Both the position numbers and the translations under genes were made by a program. Shown here piece after piece: positions 53,308-64,000 of a stretch of 64,000 nucleotides of DNA; position 1 is the first letter of the stretch, and every line of letters begins with the position of its first letter. This DNA is from Luteibacter jiangsuensis (GTDB taxonomy: Bacteria > Pseudomonadota > Gammaproteobacteria > Xanthomonadales > Rhodanobacteraceae). The notes under the pieces were generated by a model. It saw only the letters and a list, made by a program, of their open reading frames with translations, did not search any database and was not told the DNA's origin. The stretch is taken from assembly GCF_030812295.1 (NCBI RefSeq), contig NZ_JAUSSK010000004.1, forward strand, positions 434,001 through 498,000. The letters are read 5' to 3'.

Positions 53308-53379
53308 CGCGCCGCCTTTGTCACAATCCCGTCATTGTGCCCCTGGGCACCAAGACCTGTGACCGAGGAACATTCCGCA

Positions 53380-54201
53380 GTGAGCTACGCCGCCACCTTG
53401 CCATGGACGCTCGAAAAACTGGACCTCTCGCGCATCGACGTGGAGAAGGTCAGGCACAACGAAGATCTTTTCCTGCTCCTGTGCAGCTCGTCCTTCGTCG
53501 AAAGCGGCTCGGACCTGTACACGCACAACCTCGTCGACCACTTCGCGGGTGACGAGGAACTGCAAGGGTGGCTGCGCGACCATTGGGAGCACGAGGAGAT
53601 GCAGCATGGCCGCGCGCTGGCCGCCTATGTGCGCCACGTATGGCCCGATTTCGACTGGGACGCGGGATTCAAGGCGTTCTTCGCCCATTACGGCTCGGTC
53701 TGCACGTCGGAGGAACTGGAGCCGAACCGTGGGCTGGAACTGGCCGCGCGCTGCGTCGTGGAGACGGGTACGGCAAGCTTGTACCGCGCGCTCAACGAGG
53801 TCACCGACGAACCGGTGTTGCGCGAGCTGACCAACTACATCAAGAGCGACGAAGTGCGCCACTACAAGCACTTCTACCAGCACTTCCGCATCTATCGCGA
53901 GCGCGACGGCATCGGCCGCCTGAGCACGTTTCGTACATTGCTCAAGCGACTGCGCGAGATCAAGAACGAGGACAGCGACATCGCGCTGCGCCACGTCTTC
54001 AACGTGCGCTATCCGGACAAGGCCCAGGACGACGCGGAATTCCGCCGCGTCACCTCGCGCGCCGAAGGCCTGCTCAAGCGGCACATTCCCGCCGAGATGA
54101 CGGTGAAGATGCTGCTACGCCCCCTGGACCTGCCCCCGAGGCTGAACTCGATGCTCGAGTGGCCGCTGACGCGGATCACCGAGAAGCTGTTCCTGCACTG
54201 A
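53380..54201 (+). CDS. Ferritin-like diiron-type protein
   Basis: A 273-aa helical protein with two ExxH-like metal helices: HWEHEEMQHGRALAAYVRH and ETGTASLYRALNE with KSDEVRHYKHFYQHF. The arrangement resembles acyl-ACP desaturase/AurF-type diiron oxygenases, but the ligand set cannot be checked fully by eye. The GTG at 53380 has GAGGAA 10 bases upstream; GTG 53359 lacks one. Confidence 0.78.
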   Translation: MSYAATLPWTLEKLDLSRIDVEKVRHNEDLFLLLCSSSFVESGSDLYTHNLVDHFAGDEELQGWLRDHWEHEEMQHGRALAAYVRHVWPDFDWDAGFKAFFAHYGSVCTSEELEPNRGLELAARCVVETGTASLYRALNEVTDEPVLRELTNYIKSDEVRHYKHFYQHFRIYRERDGIGRLSTFRTLLKRLREIKNEDSDIALRHVFNVRYPDKAQDDAEFRRVTSRAEGLLKRHIPAEMTVKMLLRPLDLPPRLNSMLEWPLTRITEKLFLH

Positions 54202-54203
54202 GG

Positions 54204-54917
54204 TTATTTCTTCTTCGGCAGCGGTGTCCATTTGTCCGGATCGAAGCCGCCGGTCTCGAAGACAAGCGTGGTTTCGCCGCGGCTGATCGTCACCACGTCG
54301 ATGGTCAGCCGCTTGGTCCGGGCCAGGTCCTTGAGGAACGGCGCGTCGTTACGGAACAGCAACGCGGGTTCACCCGTCGGTGGCCGGAACGCCTTGATCG
54401 TCTTCGCCTTGCCGTCGAACGTCGCCTTCAGCGAGCAATCGCCCTTGCAGACGAAGCCCTTCCCGGTCGTGGCGTACAGGAAGACACTCTGCCCCCAGTC
54501 GGTATGCCGGCGAAGGATCAGGCGCACCGTCTGCTCGCCTGTCGGCCGCGAGGACTGGATAGTGGCCGTGCTCTGCGTACCACCCTGCATGGGCGAGGTC
54601 TGGTAAAGCCACAGCGCGGCGAGGCGGGCTTTCTCGCTGGCTGCCTTGTAGTTGGCCTCGAGTTCGTCGAGGCTCTTCTTCACTTCGGTCGCCGCGGGCG
54701 TGTCGGGGTACTTGTCGACGATTTCATGGCCCAGTTGTACCGCCGGGCCATCGTTGTGCAGCTTCAGCAGTTGCTGGTAGGTCTCCAGCTTCTTCCCGGC
54801 CTCCGCGGCCTGGTCGTTCGCGCTGGATACCGGCCCGGCGGCCTGCTGGTCCTGCGATGAGGAACACGCCGAGGCGAGGGCGGCCATGGCGAGGAGGACG
54901 GCGATACGGCGCATCAT
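54204..54917 (-). CDS. Lipoprotein, 237 aa
   Basis: Signal peptide with lipobox ASAC (Cys18), a helical middle (LETYQQLLKLHNDGPAVQLG; TEVKKSLDELEANYKAASEK, a coiled-coil) and a beta-rich C-terminal half with Cys pair (KGFVCKGDCSLKATFDGKAK). The early helix pair resembles a small TPR-like unit. Role unknown. Convergent with the diiron gene by 2 bases. Confidence 0.8.
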   Translation of the reverse strand: MMRRIAVLLAMAALASACSSSQDQQAAGPVSSANDQAAEAGKKLETYQQLLKLHNDGPAVQLGHEIVDKYPDTPAATEVKKSLDELEANYKAASEKARLAALWLYQTSPMQGGTQSTATIQSSRPTGEQTVRLILRRHTDWGQSVFLYATTGKGFVCKGDCSLKATFDGKAKTIKAFRPPTGEPALLFRNDAPFLKDLARTKRLTIDVVTISRGETTLVFETGGFDPDKWTPLPKKK

Positions 54918-55013
54918 CTTGCGATTCCTGCTGGAAAGCCCCTAGCTTCGCCGCTCGATGCCGCCACTGGCAAGGCGCGGCGTAAAATGCGGGAGACGCC
55001 CCAAGGATCCTCC

Positions 55014-56273
55014 ATGCCTTCGCCAACCACGGAAGCGGTCTCGCTCCTCCGCCATCGCGCCTTCCTGCAATTCTGGTTCGCCAAGAACGCCTCCAGCTTC
55101 GGTTTCCAGATGATGTCCGTCGCCGTCGGATGGCAGATCTACGAGCTGACCCACCGTGCGTTCGATCTCGGCTTGATCGGCCTTGCGCAGTTCGTGCCGT
55201 CGGTGCTGCTGGCGCTTCCGGCGGGCCATATCGCCGACCAGTTCGATCGGCGCCGCATCGTCACGGTATGCCAGGCGGTCGAATGGATCGCCATCGCCTT
55301 GCTGGCCGGGTTCAGCCTGGCCGGCCACCTGACCGAAACGGGCATCCTTGCGCTGGTCTTCGTCGTCAGCGTCGCCAAGGCTTTCGAATTCCCCGCGCTT
55401 CAGTCGATGCTGCCCGCGCTCGTTCCCGCCCACGTGCTTCCCCGCGCGATGGCCGCCAATGCCTCGGCGGGGCAGGCAGCGATGATCGCCGGACCTGCGC
55501 TCGGTGGCTTGCTCTACGTGGCTGGCGCCGCCACCGTCTACGGCGTCTCCGCGTTGCTCTACCTCGTGGCGCTGGCGTTGATGTCGCGCCTGGCCTACGA
55601 CCACCTGCCACCGCGGCGCGAGCCCGCCACCCTCAAGACCCTGTTCGCCGGGGTGCACTTCATCCGCCGCCGGCCGGCGGTGTTCGGTGTGATCTCGCTC
55701 GACCTGTTCGCCGTGCTGCTCGGTGGTGCGACGGCCCTGCTGCCGATCTTCGCCAAGGACATCCTGCACACCGGCCCATGGGGCCTGGGCATCCTGCGCG
55801 CCGCGCCGGCGGTCGGCGCGTTGTTGATGTCGGTATGGCTGGCCCGGCATTCCCTGGAACGCCGGGTCGGGCCGATCATGTTCGGGTCGGTCGCGGGCTT
55901 CGGCGTCGCCACGCTCGTCTTCGCGCTCTCCACCACCCTCTGGCTGTCCGTGGTCGCGCTATTCGCCCTGGGGGCCTTCGACATGGTCAGCATGGTGATC
56001 CGTGGCGCGCTGGTGCAACTGGAGACGCCGGACGACATGCGCGGACGGGTGAGTGCGGTCAACGCCATCTTCGTGAACACTTCCAACCAGCTCGGCGAGT
56101 TCGAGTCCGGGCTGCTGGCGGCCGCCGTGGGCGCGGTGAACGCGACCTTGGTCGGCGGCATCGGCACGCTCGTGGTCGTGGGCTTATGGATATGGTGGTT
56201 CCCTTGCCTGCGCCGCCGGCAGGGACTGGTATCGGACCCGGAGCCGGTCGAGGGTGCCAGCGGAACGATCTGA
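55014..56273 (+). CDS. MFS exporter, DHA3/EntS-like
   Basis: A 419-aa transporter of 12 helices. Family motifs: WFAKNASSFGFQMMSVAVGW in the first helix, GHIADQFDRRRIVTVCQAVE (motif A) and GALVQLETPDDMRGRVSAVN. Members of this group export siderophores, macrolides or tetracycline; substrate unknown here. The ATG at 55014 has AAGGATCC upstream. Confidence 0.88.
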   Translation: MPSPTTEAVSLLRHRAFLQFWFAKNASSFGFQMMSVAVGWQIYELTHRAFDLGLIGLAQFVPSVLLALPAGHIADQFDRRRIVTVCQAVEWIAIALLAGFSLAGHLTETGILALVFVVSVAKAFEFPALQSMLPALVPAHVLPRAMAANASAGQAAMIAGPALGGLLYVAGAATVYGVSALLYLVALALMSRLAYDHLPPRREPATLKTLFAGVHFIRRRPAVFGVISLDLFAVLLGGATALLPIFAKDILHTGPWGLGILRAAPAVGALLMSVWLARHSLERRVGPIMFGSVAGFGVATLVFALSTTLWLSVVALFALGAFDMVSMVIRGALVQLETPDDMRGRVSAVNAIFVNTSNQLGEFESGLLAAAVGAVNATLVGGIGTLVVVGLWIWWFPCLRRRQGLVSDPEPVEGASGTI

Positions 56274-56334
56274 CATGGCGCCGGAAACGTGCTATTAGGT
56301 GGACGTCTATACCTCCAAAGGGTGAGGATCCACC

Positions 56335-57639
56335 ATGAAGCGCTTGCTCGTCGCCGTCCTCGTCATGTTCGCCGCGCCGGCCTTCGCCGCGCATGAGACA
56401 CCCGCCAGTCTCGATGCCGCGCTTGCCCAGGGCAAACGCGAGCACAAGCCGGTGTTGATCGATTTCCAGGCCGTGTGGTGCTACTCCTGCTACTACATGG
56501 CCAGCCATGTCCTCAACGGCAAGGAATGGGACGACCTCGAAAGCAAGGTCGTGTTCTACGAAGCCGACGCCGACAAGCCCGCCGACCAGGCATGGATGAA
56601 GAAGCTCAACGTCCACTTCCTGCCGACCTACGTGGCGATCGGGCCCGATGGCGAGGAACTCGGACGCATCCTCGCCGAACGGCCCCGTGACAAGTTCTAT
56701 CCCGAGGTCGCGGCCCTCCTTTCCGGCGATGCGCGCCTGTCCAAGCAGAAGTCAGACGCGGCCAAGGGGTCGATGGCCGCGGTGGCCGACGTGCTGGATA
56801 CCTACCAGCAGCGCTACCAGGGTAACGAGGGCATGGCCTGGTTCGACACCTTGCCGGCGATGGTGCGCAACGTGTCGGACAAAGACAAGCGCGTGGCGTT
56901 GGCCAAGCAACGCCTGCTCCTGCTGCAGGCGAAGGACCGCAAGGACGACAAGGGCATCGCCGAGGCCGCCACCAGGGTCCTCGCCGGCAACATCGGCTGC
57001 GAGCGTCCTTACGTGCTGGATGACCTCATCGGTGCCACCGAATCGCAGCATCCGGATTCCCGGCAATCGGCGCTCGCGCCACAACGGGCTCCCTACGAGC
57101 AATTCCTTGCCACACAGGTATTCACCGCCACCCCAGCCTGTGCCGACCAGCGCAGCGCGGTTCTGACGGCGGCGGACCTGGATGCGGCGCTTGGCGACCA
57201 CGCCGCCGAACAGGCCGTGCTGCGCAGGGCGATCGACCTCAGCCGCGAAAAGCTGCATGGTGACCTCAAGAGCGACCGTAACCTGGCCGACAACCTGCGC
57301 GTGTACCTGGTCCGGGCGAAGGCGGGAGACGAACTGGATACCTTCGAGAAGCAGCTGATCGCGGCCTATCCGGACGACTACGTCTACAACTACCGCTACG
57401 GCCGCCGCCTCGTCGAGGGCGGCAAGCCCGCCGAGGGCCTTCCGTACCTCGACGCGGCATCGAAGAAGGCATATGGCGCCAACCGCTTCGCGGTCGCGAC
57501 GTATCAGGTGAAAGCACTCCGTGCCCTGCATCGCGACGACGAAGCACGCAAGCGCGTTGCCGACACCGTCGCGGCGGAGGGCAAGGCGTTTCCCGAGCAG
57601 ACAAAGAAATTGCAGGAAGCGTTGACCGCGGCGGGTTGA
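56335..57639 (+). CDS. Periplasmic thioredoxin-fold protein with TPR-like C-terminus
   Basis: A 434-aa exported protein: signal peptide (KRLLVAVLVMFAAPAFA), a thioredoxin domain (about residues 25-130) with active site AVWCYSCYYMA (CxxC) and the cis-Pro segment HFLPTYV, then a helical C-terminal region (about 140-434) with TPR-like repeats (LPYLDAASKKAYGANRFAVA; TYQVKALRALHRDDEA). It may fold or reduce envelope proteins, possibly the exported peroxiredoxin nearby. Confidence 0.87.
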   Translation: MKRLLVAVLVMFAAPAFAAHETPASLDAALAQGKREHKPVLIDFQAVWCYSCYYMASHVLNGKEWDDLESKVVFYEADADKPADQAWMKKLNVHFLPTYVAIGPDGEELGRILAERPRDKFYPEVAALLSGDARLSKQKSDAAKGSMAAVADVLDTYQQRYQGNEGMAWFDTLPAMVRNVSDKDKRVALAKQRLLLLQAKDRKDDKGIAEAATRVLAGNIGCERPYVLDDLIGATESQHPDSRQSALAPQRAPYEQFLATQVFTATPACADQRSAVLTAADLDAALGDHAAEQAVLRRAIDLSREKLHGDLKSDRNLADNLRVYLVRAKAGDELDTFEKQLIAAYPDDYVYNYRYGRRLVEGGKPAEGLPYLDAASKKAYGANRFAVATYQVKALRALHRDDEARKRVADTVAAEGKAFPEQTKKLQEALTAAG

Positions 57640-57731
57640 CCGGTCCTCCGGTCGCCCATCGCGAAGCACCCCATTGAGCCACATCGCATCCCCGCTGCTA
57701 ACCTGCGCACCCTTCCCTACCCGAAGCAGCC

Positions 57732-58415
57732 ATGATCGTCATCCACCATCTCAACAACTCGCGGTCGCAGCGCGTGCTCTGGCTGCTCGAGGAACTCGGC
57801 CTGCCGTACGAACTCGTGCGCTACCAGCGCGACCCGAAGACGATGCTGGCCCCGAAAGAACTCCGCGCCATCCATCCCCTCGGCAAATCCCCCGTGCTGG
57901 TGGATGGTGACATCACCCTGGCCGAGTCCGGCGCGATCGTCGAATACCTGGTCGGACGCTACGGTGGCGGACAACTCAGGCCTGCCGCCGGTACGCCCGA
58001 AGCGCTTCGCTACAGCTATTTCCTGCACTACGCGGAGGGGTCCGCCATGCCCCCGCTGCTACTCAAGCTCGTGTTCATCCGCATGGAATCGGCTCCCGTG
58101 CCCTTCTTCGCCAAGCCCATCGCGCGCATGCTGGCGCGCGGTGCGCAGAAGGCTTTCGTCGACCCGCAGATCAAACTTCACCTCGACTACCTGGAGGACG
58201 AAATCGGCAGGACCGGCTGGTTCGCGGGCAACGAGTTCAGCGCGGCCGACATCCAGATGAGCTTCCCTCTCGAGGCCGCTTCCAGCCGCGCGGCGCTCGA
58301 CGCCACCCGCCCGGGCCTGCACGGATTCCTCGAACGCATCCACGCCCGCCCCGCCTACCGCAAGGCCCTGGAACGCGGCGGTGACTACGATCTTGTCCCG
58401 GCACGGCCAGGCTGA
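57732..58415 (+). CDS. Glutathione S-transferase
   Basis: A 227-aa GST: N-terminal thioredoxin-like domain with IHHLNNSRSQRVLWLLEELG, cis-Pro KSPVLVDGD and ESGAIVEYL (glutathione-binding), and an all-helical C-terminal domain. The substrate site is unknown. Confidence 0.93.
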   Translation: MIVIHHLNNSRSQRVLWLLEELGLPYELVRYQRDPKTMLAPKELRAIHPLGKSPVLVDGDITLAESGAIVEYLVGRYGGGQLRPAAGTPEALRYSYFLHYAEGSAMPPLLLKLVFIRMESAPVPFFAKPIARMLARGAQKAFVDPQIKLHLDYLEDEIGRTGWFAGNEFSAADIQMSFPLEAASSRAALDATRPGLHGFLERIHARPAYRKALERGGDYDLVPARPG

Positions 58416-58510
58416 ATCCCTCCTCAACCCTGGCCCGCCTGTTTACACCACGCTCACGAGCCTAACCGCAAAGTCTTTACCGACAGCAACGCCCTAGAGG
58501 GAGCCATCCG

Positions 58511-58840
58511 ATGAGCAGAAACCGCGAATTCGCGCGTCAGGTCGAGAGCGCCGTCAACGGTGTATCGGGTCGCGTCCGCCACTACGCCGACGAGGCCTCG
58601 GGCGTCGGCAACGACTTGCTCGAGCGCAGCCGCCGAGTCACGAACAAGTTCGCAAAACGCAACAGCATCAGTGGTCAGCGCATCCGCTACCTGGCCGAAG
58701 ATGTTGCCGACGAAGCAACCTACCAATACCGCAAGCTGCGCAAGCAGGTGCGCCGCAACCCGGGCCTCACCATCGGCATCGCCGCGGCGGCGATCGGCAC
58801 TTTCCTGCTGATCCGCCACGTGCTGCGCGACGACGATTGA
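58511..58840 (+). CDS. DUF883 (ElaB/YqjD-like) membrane-associated protein
   Basis: A 109-aa protein with a soluble helical N-terminus (ARQVESAVNGVSGRVRHYAD) and a single C-terminal tail anchor (GLTIGIAAAAIGTFLLIRHV). The family binds ribosomes or the membrane in stationary phase in E. coli. Good site GAGGGAG upstream and a terminator downstream. Confidence 0.87.
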   Translation: MSRNREFARQVESAVNGVSGRVRHYADEASGVGNDLLERSRRVTNKFAKRNSISGQRIRYLAEDVADEATYQYRKLRKQVRRNPGLTIGIAAAAIGTFLLIRHVLRDDD

Positions 58841-58865
58841 CACCTGTCGCCCGGGGTGGGAAAAG

Positions 58866-58890
58866 GCCGGGAGCGATCCCGGCTTTTTTT
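58866..58890 (+). terminator. Intrinsic terminator after the DUF883 gene
   Basis: GCCGGGA / TCCCGGC stem, GCGA loop, seven T. Confidence 0.92.
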
Positions 58891-58961
58891 GTGAGAGCCG
58901 TTTCTTCGTGAGAAAGCCCGTTTCGTCTCGGTGGAGGAACCGCTTGGTGGACCCGCCATCT

Positions 58962-59294
58962 TCAGTTCACCGGATGCTGCTCGACCACCTTGTCCACATG
59001 CCATGTCACGCGTGACGCATCCCCGGGGGCCTCCTTCGCGTGCACCTCGGTGATCTTCAGCAAGTACTCGTTGCCTGGTTGCCAGTCGAAGCCTTCGATC
59101 GGCACGTAGGTCAGCTGCCAGGCGTCCGTGGCTTCTTCGCGGTACCGGAAGCACTCGGTCTTCATGACGCCGTTGGTGCACGGCGCCTTCGTCGCTGCGA
59201 TGTACAACAGGCGGGAACGCGAACCGTGATCCGCCGGCGCCGTGGCGCATGCGGTCAGGCTCAAGGCGATGGCGGCAAGGAAGGCTAGGCGCAT
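58962..59294 (-). CDS. DUF4377 lipoprotein
   Basis: A 110-aa lipoprotein (lipobox TACA with Cys16) with the DUF4377 pattern YIAATKAPCTNGVMKTECFR, WQLTYVPIEGFDWQPGNEYL and a final VDKVVEQHPV. A cell-envelope protein of unknown role. The ATG at 59294 begins the signal peptide. Confidence 0.83.
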   Translation of the reverse strand: MRLAFLAAIALSLTACATAPADHGSRSRLLYIAATKAPCTNGVMKTECFRYREEATDAWQLTYVPIEGFDWQPGNEYLLKITEVHAKEAPGDASRVTWHVDKVVEQHPVN

Positions 59295-59360
59295 GGCATG
59301 GATCCGCAGGTGTCGACAGGTCGATGGATAACAGCATACCCATCGATGCCGTGTGATGCG

Positions 59361-59394
59361 AAAACGACGAAGGCCGGATCGCTCCGGCCTTCGT
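59361..59394 (-). terminator. Intrinsic terminator of aceE
   Basis: A perfect 12-bp stem (59367-59378 with 59383-59394), a TCGC loop, and on the minus strand TCGTTTT follows. It lies 22 bases after the aceE stop. Confidence 0.85.
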
Positions 59395-59416
59395 TCACGT
59401 TCCATCGTGCTGGCGG

Positions 59417-62110
59417 TCAGACCGTCAACGGGTTCGGCTTGTCCATGTCGAGCTTGTATTCCTTGATGGCCCGGCTGACGTCCTTGGCGTTGACCTTGCC
59501 GTCCTTCGCCAGGGCGGCGAGGGCCGCATGTGCGATCCAGTAGCGATCCACCTCGAAGTGGCTGCGCAGGTTTGCCCGCGTGTCGCTGCGACCGAAGCCG
59601 TCGGTGCCGAGCACCGTGTAACGCATGCCGTCCGGCATGAAGGCGCGGATCTGGTCGGCGAACTCGCGGACGTAGTCGGTGGCGGCGATGGCGGGGCCCT
59701 GGCGGTCCGCCAGCAAGCCGGTGACGTACGGTACGCGCTGCGGGCTTTCCGGATGCAGCCGGTTCCAACGCTCGGCGTCGAAACCTTCGCGGCGAACCTC
59801 CGAGAAGCTCGGCACCGACCAGATATCCGAGGACACGCCGAAATCCTTTTCCAGCAATTCGGCGGCCGCGATCACTTCGCGCAGGATCGTGCCCGATCCC
59901 ATCAGCTGCACGCGCGGCTCGTTCTTCTTCGCTTTGCCACCGTCCTTGAACAGGTACATGCCCTTGACGATGCCTTCCTCGCTGCCCTTGGGCAGGTCGG
60001 GATGGGCATAGTTTTCGTTCATCACGGTGATGTAGTAGTAGACGTCTTCCTGCTCCTGCATCATGCGGCGGGTGCCGTCCTGCAGGATCACCGCCAGCTC
60101 GTAGGAGAAGGTCGGATCGTAGGAAATGACATTCGGGATGGCGCCGGAAAGCAGGTGCGAATGCCCGTCCTCGTGCTGCAGGCCCTCACCATTGAGCGTG
60201 GTGCGCCCCGAGGTGCCACCGATGAGGAAACCGCGCGCACGCATGTCGCCCGCCGCCCAGCACAAGTCGCCGATGCGTTGGAAACCGAACATCGAGTAAT
60301 AGATGAAGAACGGCAGCATGGGCACGTTGCTGATGCTGTAGCTGGTGGCCGCGGCAAGCCAGGCGCTCATGCCGCCGGCTTCGCTGATGCCCTCCTGCAA
60401 CACCTGGCCCTTCTGGTCCTCGCGGTAGTACAGCAGCTGGTCGGCGTCCTGCGGACGATACTTCTGGCCGAACGGCGCATAGATACCGATCTGGCGGAAC
60501 ATGCCTTCCATGCCGAACGTACGGGCTTCGTCGGCCACGATCGGGACGAGACGCGGACCGAGTTCCTTGTCGCGCAGCATGAGGTTCATGCCACGGACCA
60601 GGGCCATGGTCGTGGAGATCTCGCGATCGCCGGTGCCCTTGGTGATCTGCTCGAAAGCCTCGATGCCCGGTGCCTTGAACGACTGGTCGGCCTTGCGGCG
60701 GCGCTGCGGCAAGGAACCGCCGAGCGCGCGGCGGCGCTCCAGCATGTACTGCACTTCTTCCGAGTCCTTGCCCGGATGGTAGTAAGGCACTTCGTCCAGC
60801 TTGTCGTCGGGCACCGGGATGTTGAAACGATCGCGGAACGCGCGAATCGAATCGGTATCCATCTTCTTCTGGTTATGCGCGGGGTTCTGCGACTCGCCAG
60901 CCGCGCCCATGCCATAACCCTTCACCGTCTTGGCGAGGACGACGGTCGGCATGCCCTTGGTGTTCACCGCCGCGTGGTAGGCCGCATAGACCTTGTGCGG
61001 GTCGTGCCCGCCGCGGTTCAGGCGCCAGATGTCGTCGTCGGACATGTTGGCCACCAGCGCGGCCGTCTCCGGGTATTTACCGAAGAATTTCTCGCGCGTG
61101 TACGCGCCGCCGAAGGCCTTGCACGCCTGGTATTCGCCGTCGACGGTTTCCATCATCAGCTGGCGCAGCTTGCCGGTGGTGTCGCGGGCCAGGAGCGGGT
61201 CCCAGTAGCTGCCCCAGACGACCTTGATCGCGTTCCAGCCGGCACCACGGAAGACGCCTTCCAGTTCCTGGATGATCTTGCCGTTGCCACGGACCGGGCC
61301 ATCGAGGCGCTGCAGGTTGCAGTTGATGACGAAGATGAGGTTGTCGAGGCCTTCGCGGCCGGCCAGCGAGATCGCGCCGAGCGACTCCGGCTCGTCCGAC
61401 TCGCCGTCGCCCATGAAGCACCAGATCTTGCGGTCGCTCTTCGGGATCAGCCCGCGATGTTCCAGGTACTTCCAGAACTGCGCCTGGTAGATCGCCTGGA
61501 TGGGGCCGAGGCCCATCGACACGGTCGGCACCTGCCAGTAATCCGGCATCAGGTAGGGATGCGGATAGGACGAGAGGCCGCGGCCCTTGCCTTCCACTTC
61601 CATGCGGAAGAGGTCGAGCTGGTCTTCGCCGATACGGCCTTCGAGGAAGGAGCGCGCGTAGACACCCGGCGCCGAATGGCCCTGGTGGAACACCAGGTCG
61701 CCCGGGTGGTCGGCACTCGGGGCGCGCCAGAAATGGTTGAAACCCACGTCGTACAGCGTGGCCGACGAGGCGAAGCTGGAGATGTGGCCGCCGAGGTCGC
61801 CGGGCTTGCGGTTGGCGCGCACGACGGTGGCCAGCGCGTTCCAGCGGATCAGCGAGCGGATGCGCCATTCGATCGCGGCATCGCCCGGGCTGCGCGCTTC
61901 CATGTGCGGCGGGATGGTGTTGACGTACTCCGTGGTCGGGTCGAACGGCAGGTAGCCGCCGGCGCGACGGGTGGAGTCGACCATGCGCTCCAGCAGGTAA
62001 TGCGCGCGCTCGGTGCCATCGTGGTTGATGACGGCGTTGAGCGACTCGACCCATTCACGGGTTTCGGTGGGGTCGAGGTCCTGGTGAAGGATATCGTCGA
62101 TCTGGTCCAT
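59417..62110 (-). CDS. aceE: Pyruvate dehydrogenase E1 component
   Basis: An 897-aa thiamine-diphosphate enzyme of the pyruvate dehydrogenase complex. It has HISSFASSATLYDVGFNHFW, the TPP motif GDGESDEPESLGAISLAG ... NLIFVINCNLQRLDGPVRGN, and C-terminal pyrimidine-binding sections (FQRIGDLCWAAGDMRARGFL; GTDGFGRSDTRANLRSHFEV). The ATG at 62110 with GGAG upstream starts the conserved part (MDQIDDILHQDLDPTETREW). No aceF or lpd is adjacent on the visible side. Depends on the TPP that the uptake operon at 11-14 kb supplies. Confidence 0.97.
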   Translation of the reverse strand: MDQIDDILHQDLDPTETREWVESLNAVINHDGTERAHYLLERMVDSTRRAGGYLPFDPTTEYVNTIPPHMEARSPGDAAIEWRIRSLIRWNALATVVRANRKPGDLGGHISSFASSATLYDVGFNHFWRAPSADHPGDLVFHQGHSAPGVYARSFLEGRIGEDQLDLFRMEVEGKGRGLSSYPHPYLMPDYWQVPTVSMGLGPIQAIYQAQFWKYLEHRGLIPKSDRKIWCFMGDGESDEPESLGAISLAGREGLDNLIFVINCNLQRLDGPVRGNGKIIQELEGVFRGAGWNAIKVVWGSYWDPLLARDTTGKLRQLMMETVDGEYQACKAFGGAYTREKFFGKYPETAALVANMSDDDIWRLNRGGHDPHKVYAAYHAAVNTKGMPTVVLAKTVKGYGMGAAGESQNPAHNQKKMDTDSIRAFRDRFNIPVPDDKLDEVPYYHPGKDSEEVQYMLERRRALGGSLPQRRRKADQSFKAPGIEAFEQITKGTGDREISTTMALVRGMNLMLRDKELGPRLVPIVADEARTFGMEGMFRQIGIYAPFGQKYRPQDADQLLYYREDQKGQVLQEGISEAGGMSAWLAAATSYSISNVPMLPFFIYYSMFGFQRIGDLCWAAGDMRARGFLIGGTSGRTTLNGEGLQHEDGHSHLLSGAIPNVISYDPTFSYELAVILQDGTRRMMQEQEDVYYYITVMNENYAHPDLPKGSEEGIVKGMYLFKDGGKAKKNEPRVQLMGSGTILREVIAAAELLEKDFGVSSDIWSVPSFSEVRREGFDAERWNRLHPESPQRVPYVTGLLADRQGPAIAATDYVREFADQIRAFMPDGMRYTVLGTDGFGRSDTRANLRSHFEVDRYWIAHAALAALAKDGKVNAKDVSRAIKEYKLDMDKPNPLTV

Positions 62111-62464
62111 GGATGCTCCGCTCGCGCGTGACGCGCGCTCATGGGGACTGAAGAAGGCCGCTGGGGTGGCGGGAAAACCTTTCCATGATAACTCAAGGTT
62201 TCCGCATACGCGGCGGTATGGGTGGTTTGGATCGTGGCAAGGCGTATTTTGGCAGGGGTTGGGCGAGTGGCCCGCTGCCGCGGGATCGCCGACAGGGTCG
62301 GCTCCCACCAGGACTTCCAAACTCAACCGAGGACGCCCCCCAGCTCACCGGTGCTTGGTGGGAGCCGACCCTGTCGGCGACAGCGCGGCAGCGCCGGCAT
62401 CACCGGCTCACGAAGACCGCCCGACCGGCCGGAGCGCCACCGTACCCACCGGCATCCAGCCCGA
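62111..62464. other. aceE leader and repeat-rich gap to maeB
   Basis: About 354 bases without a gene. It contains the aceE 5' leader and an inverted pair of REP-like elements. I see no clear regulator site and no promoter with good spacing. Confidence 0.7.
62286..62380. repeat. REP-like inverted pair between aceE and maeB
   Basis: Arms 62286-62309 and 62357-62380 are full inverted copies with the core GGGAGCCGACCCTGTCGG on the second arm; they are perfect over the 24-base element, with a spacer of 47 bases. Confidence 0.8.

Positions 62465-64000
<1,536 letters not shown>

Overview
High-GC gammaproteobacterial chromosome, most likely family Rhodanobacteraceae (Luteibacter/Dyella-like) or a close Xanthomonadales relative. 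This follows from the synteny of rplM-rpsI, coq7, speD, a Clp-type Crp homologue and trpGDC, from overall protein resemblance, and from the use of TonB receptors and ECF regulation. No species can be fixed from sequence alone.

Layout. 0-11 kb: mostly housekeeping genes (hemD with the start of hemX, thioesterases, a rhodanese-like protein, a ferredoxin-reductase-like flavoprotein, an SrkA-type kinase, an RlmI-type rRNA methyltransferase, topoisomerase IB, and an aldo/keto reductase divergent from a LysR regulator). 11-14 kb: a thiamine-uptake operon, TPP riboswitch > TonB receptor > PnuC-type permease. 14-21 kb: a metal-response locus with two bufferin (DUF692/DUF2063) gene sets, one DUF2282 precursor and one six-Cys precursor, plus DoxX. 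It is divergent from an ECF sigma factor and its DUF1109 anti-sigma (SigF-NrsF type). Three perfect GTAACC-N16-CGAA promoters sit before sigF, before bufA1 and before bufA2, so the sigma factor very probably drives its own operon and both bufferin transcripts.

22-34 kb: an accessory island. A nine-gene minus-strand operon starts with a GH108 muramidase, continues with three DUF2589-like proteins and small proteins, and ends with two small holin-like membrane proteins. Next to it lie a 625-aa orphan protein, a LuxR-type response regulator, a winged-helix/STAND-ATPase/TPR membrane regulator, a 124-aa partner and a 162-aa orphan. A shared element of about 24 bp (core AATCAGCRTYYMCCCGATG) lies 56-66 bases before three of its start codons. 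I read this as a self-contained, co-regulated holin/muramidase-type release system whose cargo could be the DUF2589 proteins; this is the best candidate for an undescribed system in the window.

34-45 kb: conserved core (tRNA-Gln, rpsI-rplM, coq7, speD, clp, a MarR-GNAT fusion, a TSUP exporter, trpGDC). 45-64 kb: a BvgA/BvgS-like two-component pair, two DUF2884 paralogues, a peroxiredoxin, stress and envelope proteins, an MFS exporter, a thioredoxin-fold protein, GST, aceE and the 3' part of maeB. A REP-like intergenic element (core GGGAGCCGACCCTGTCGG) recurs at four places.
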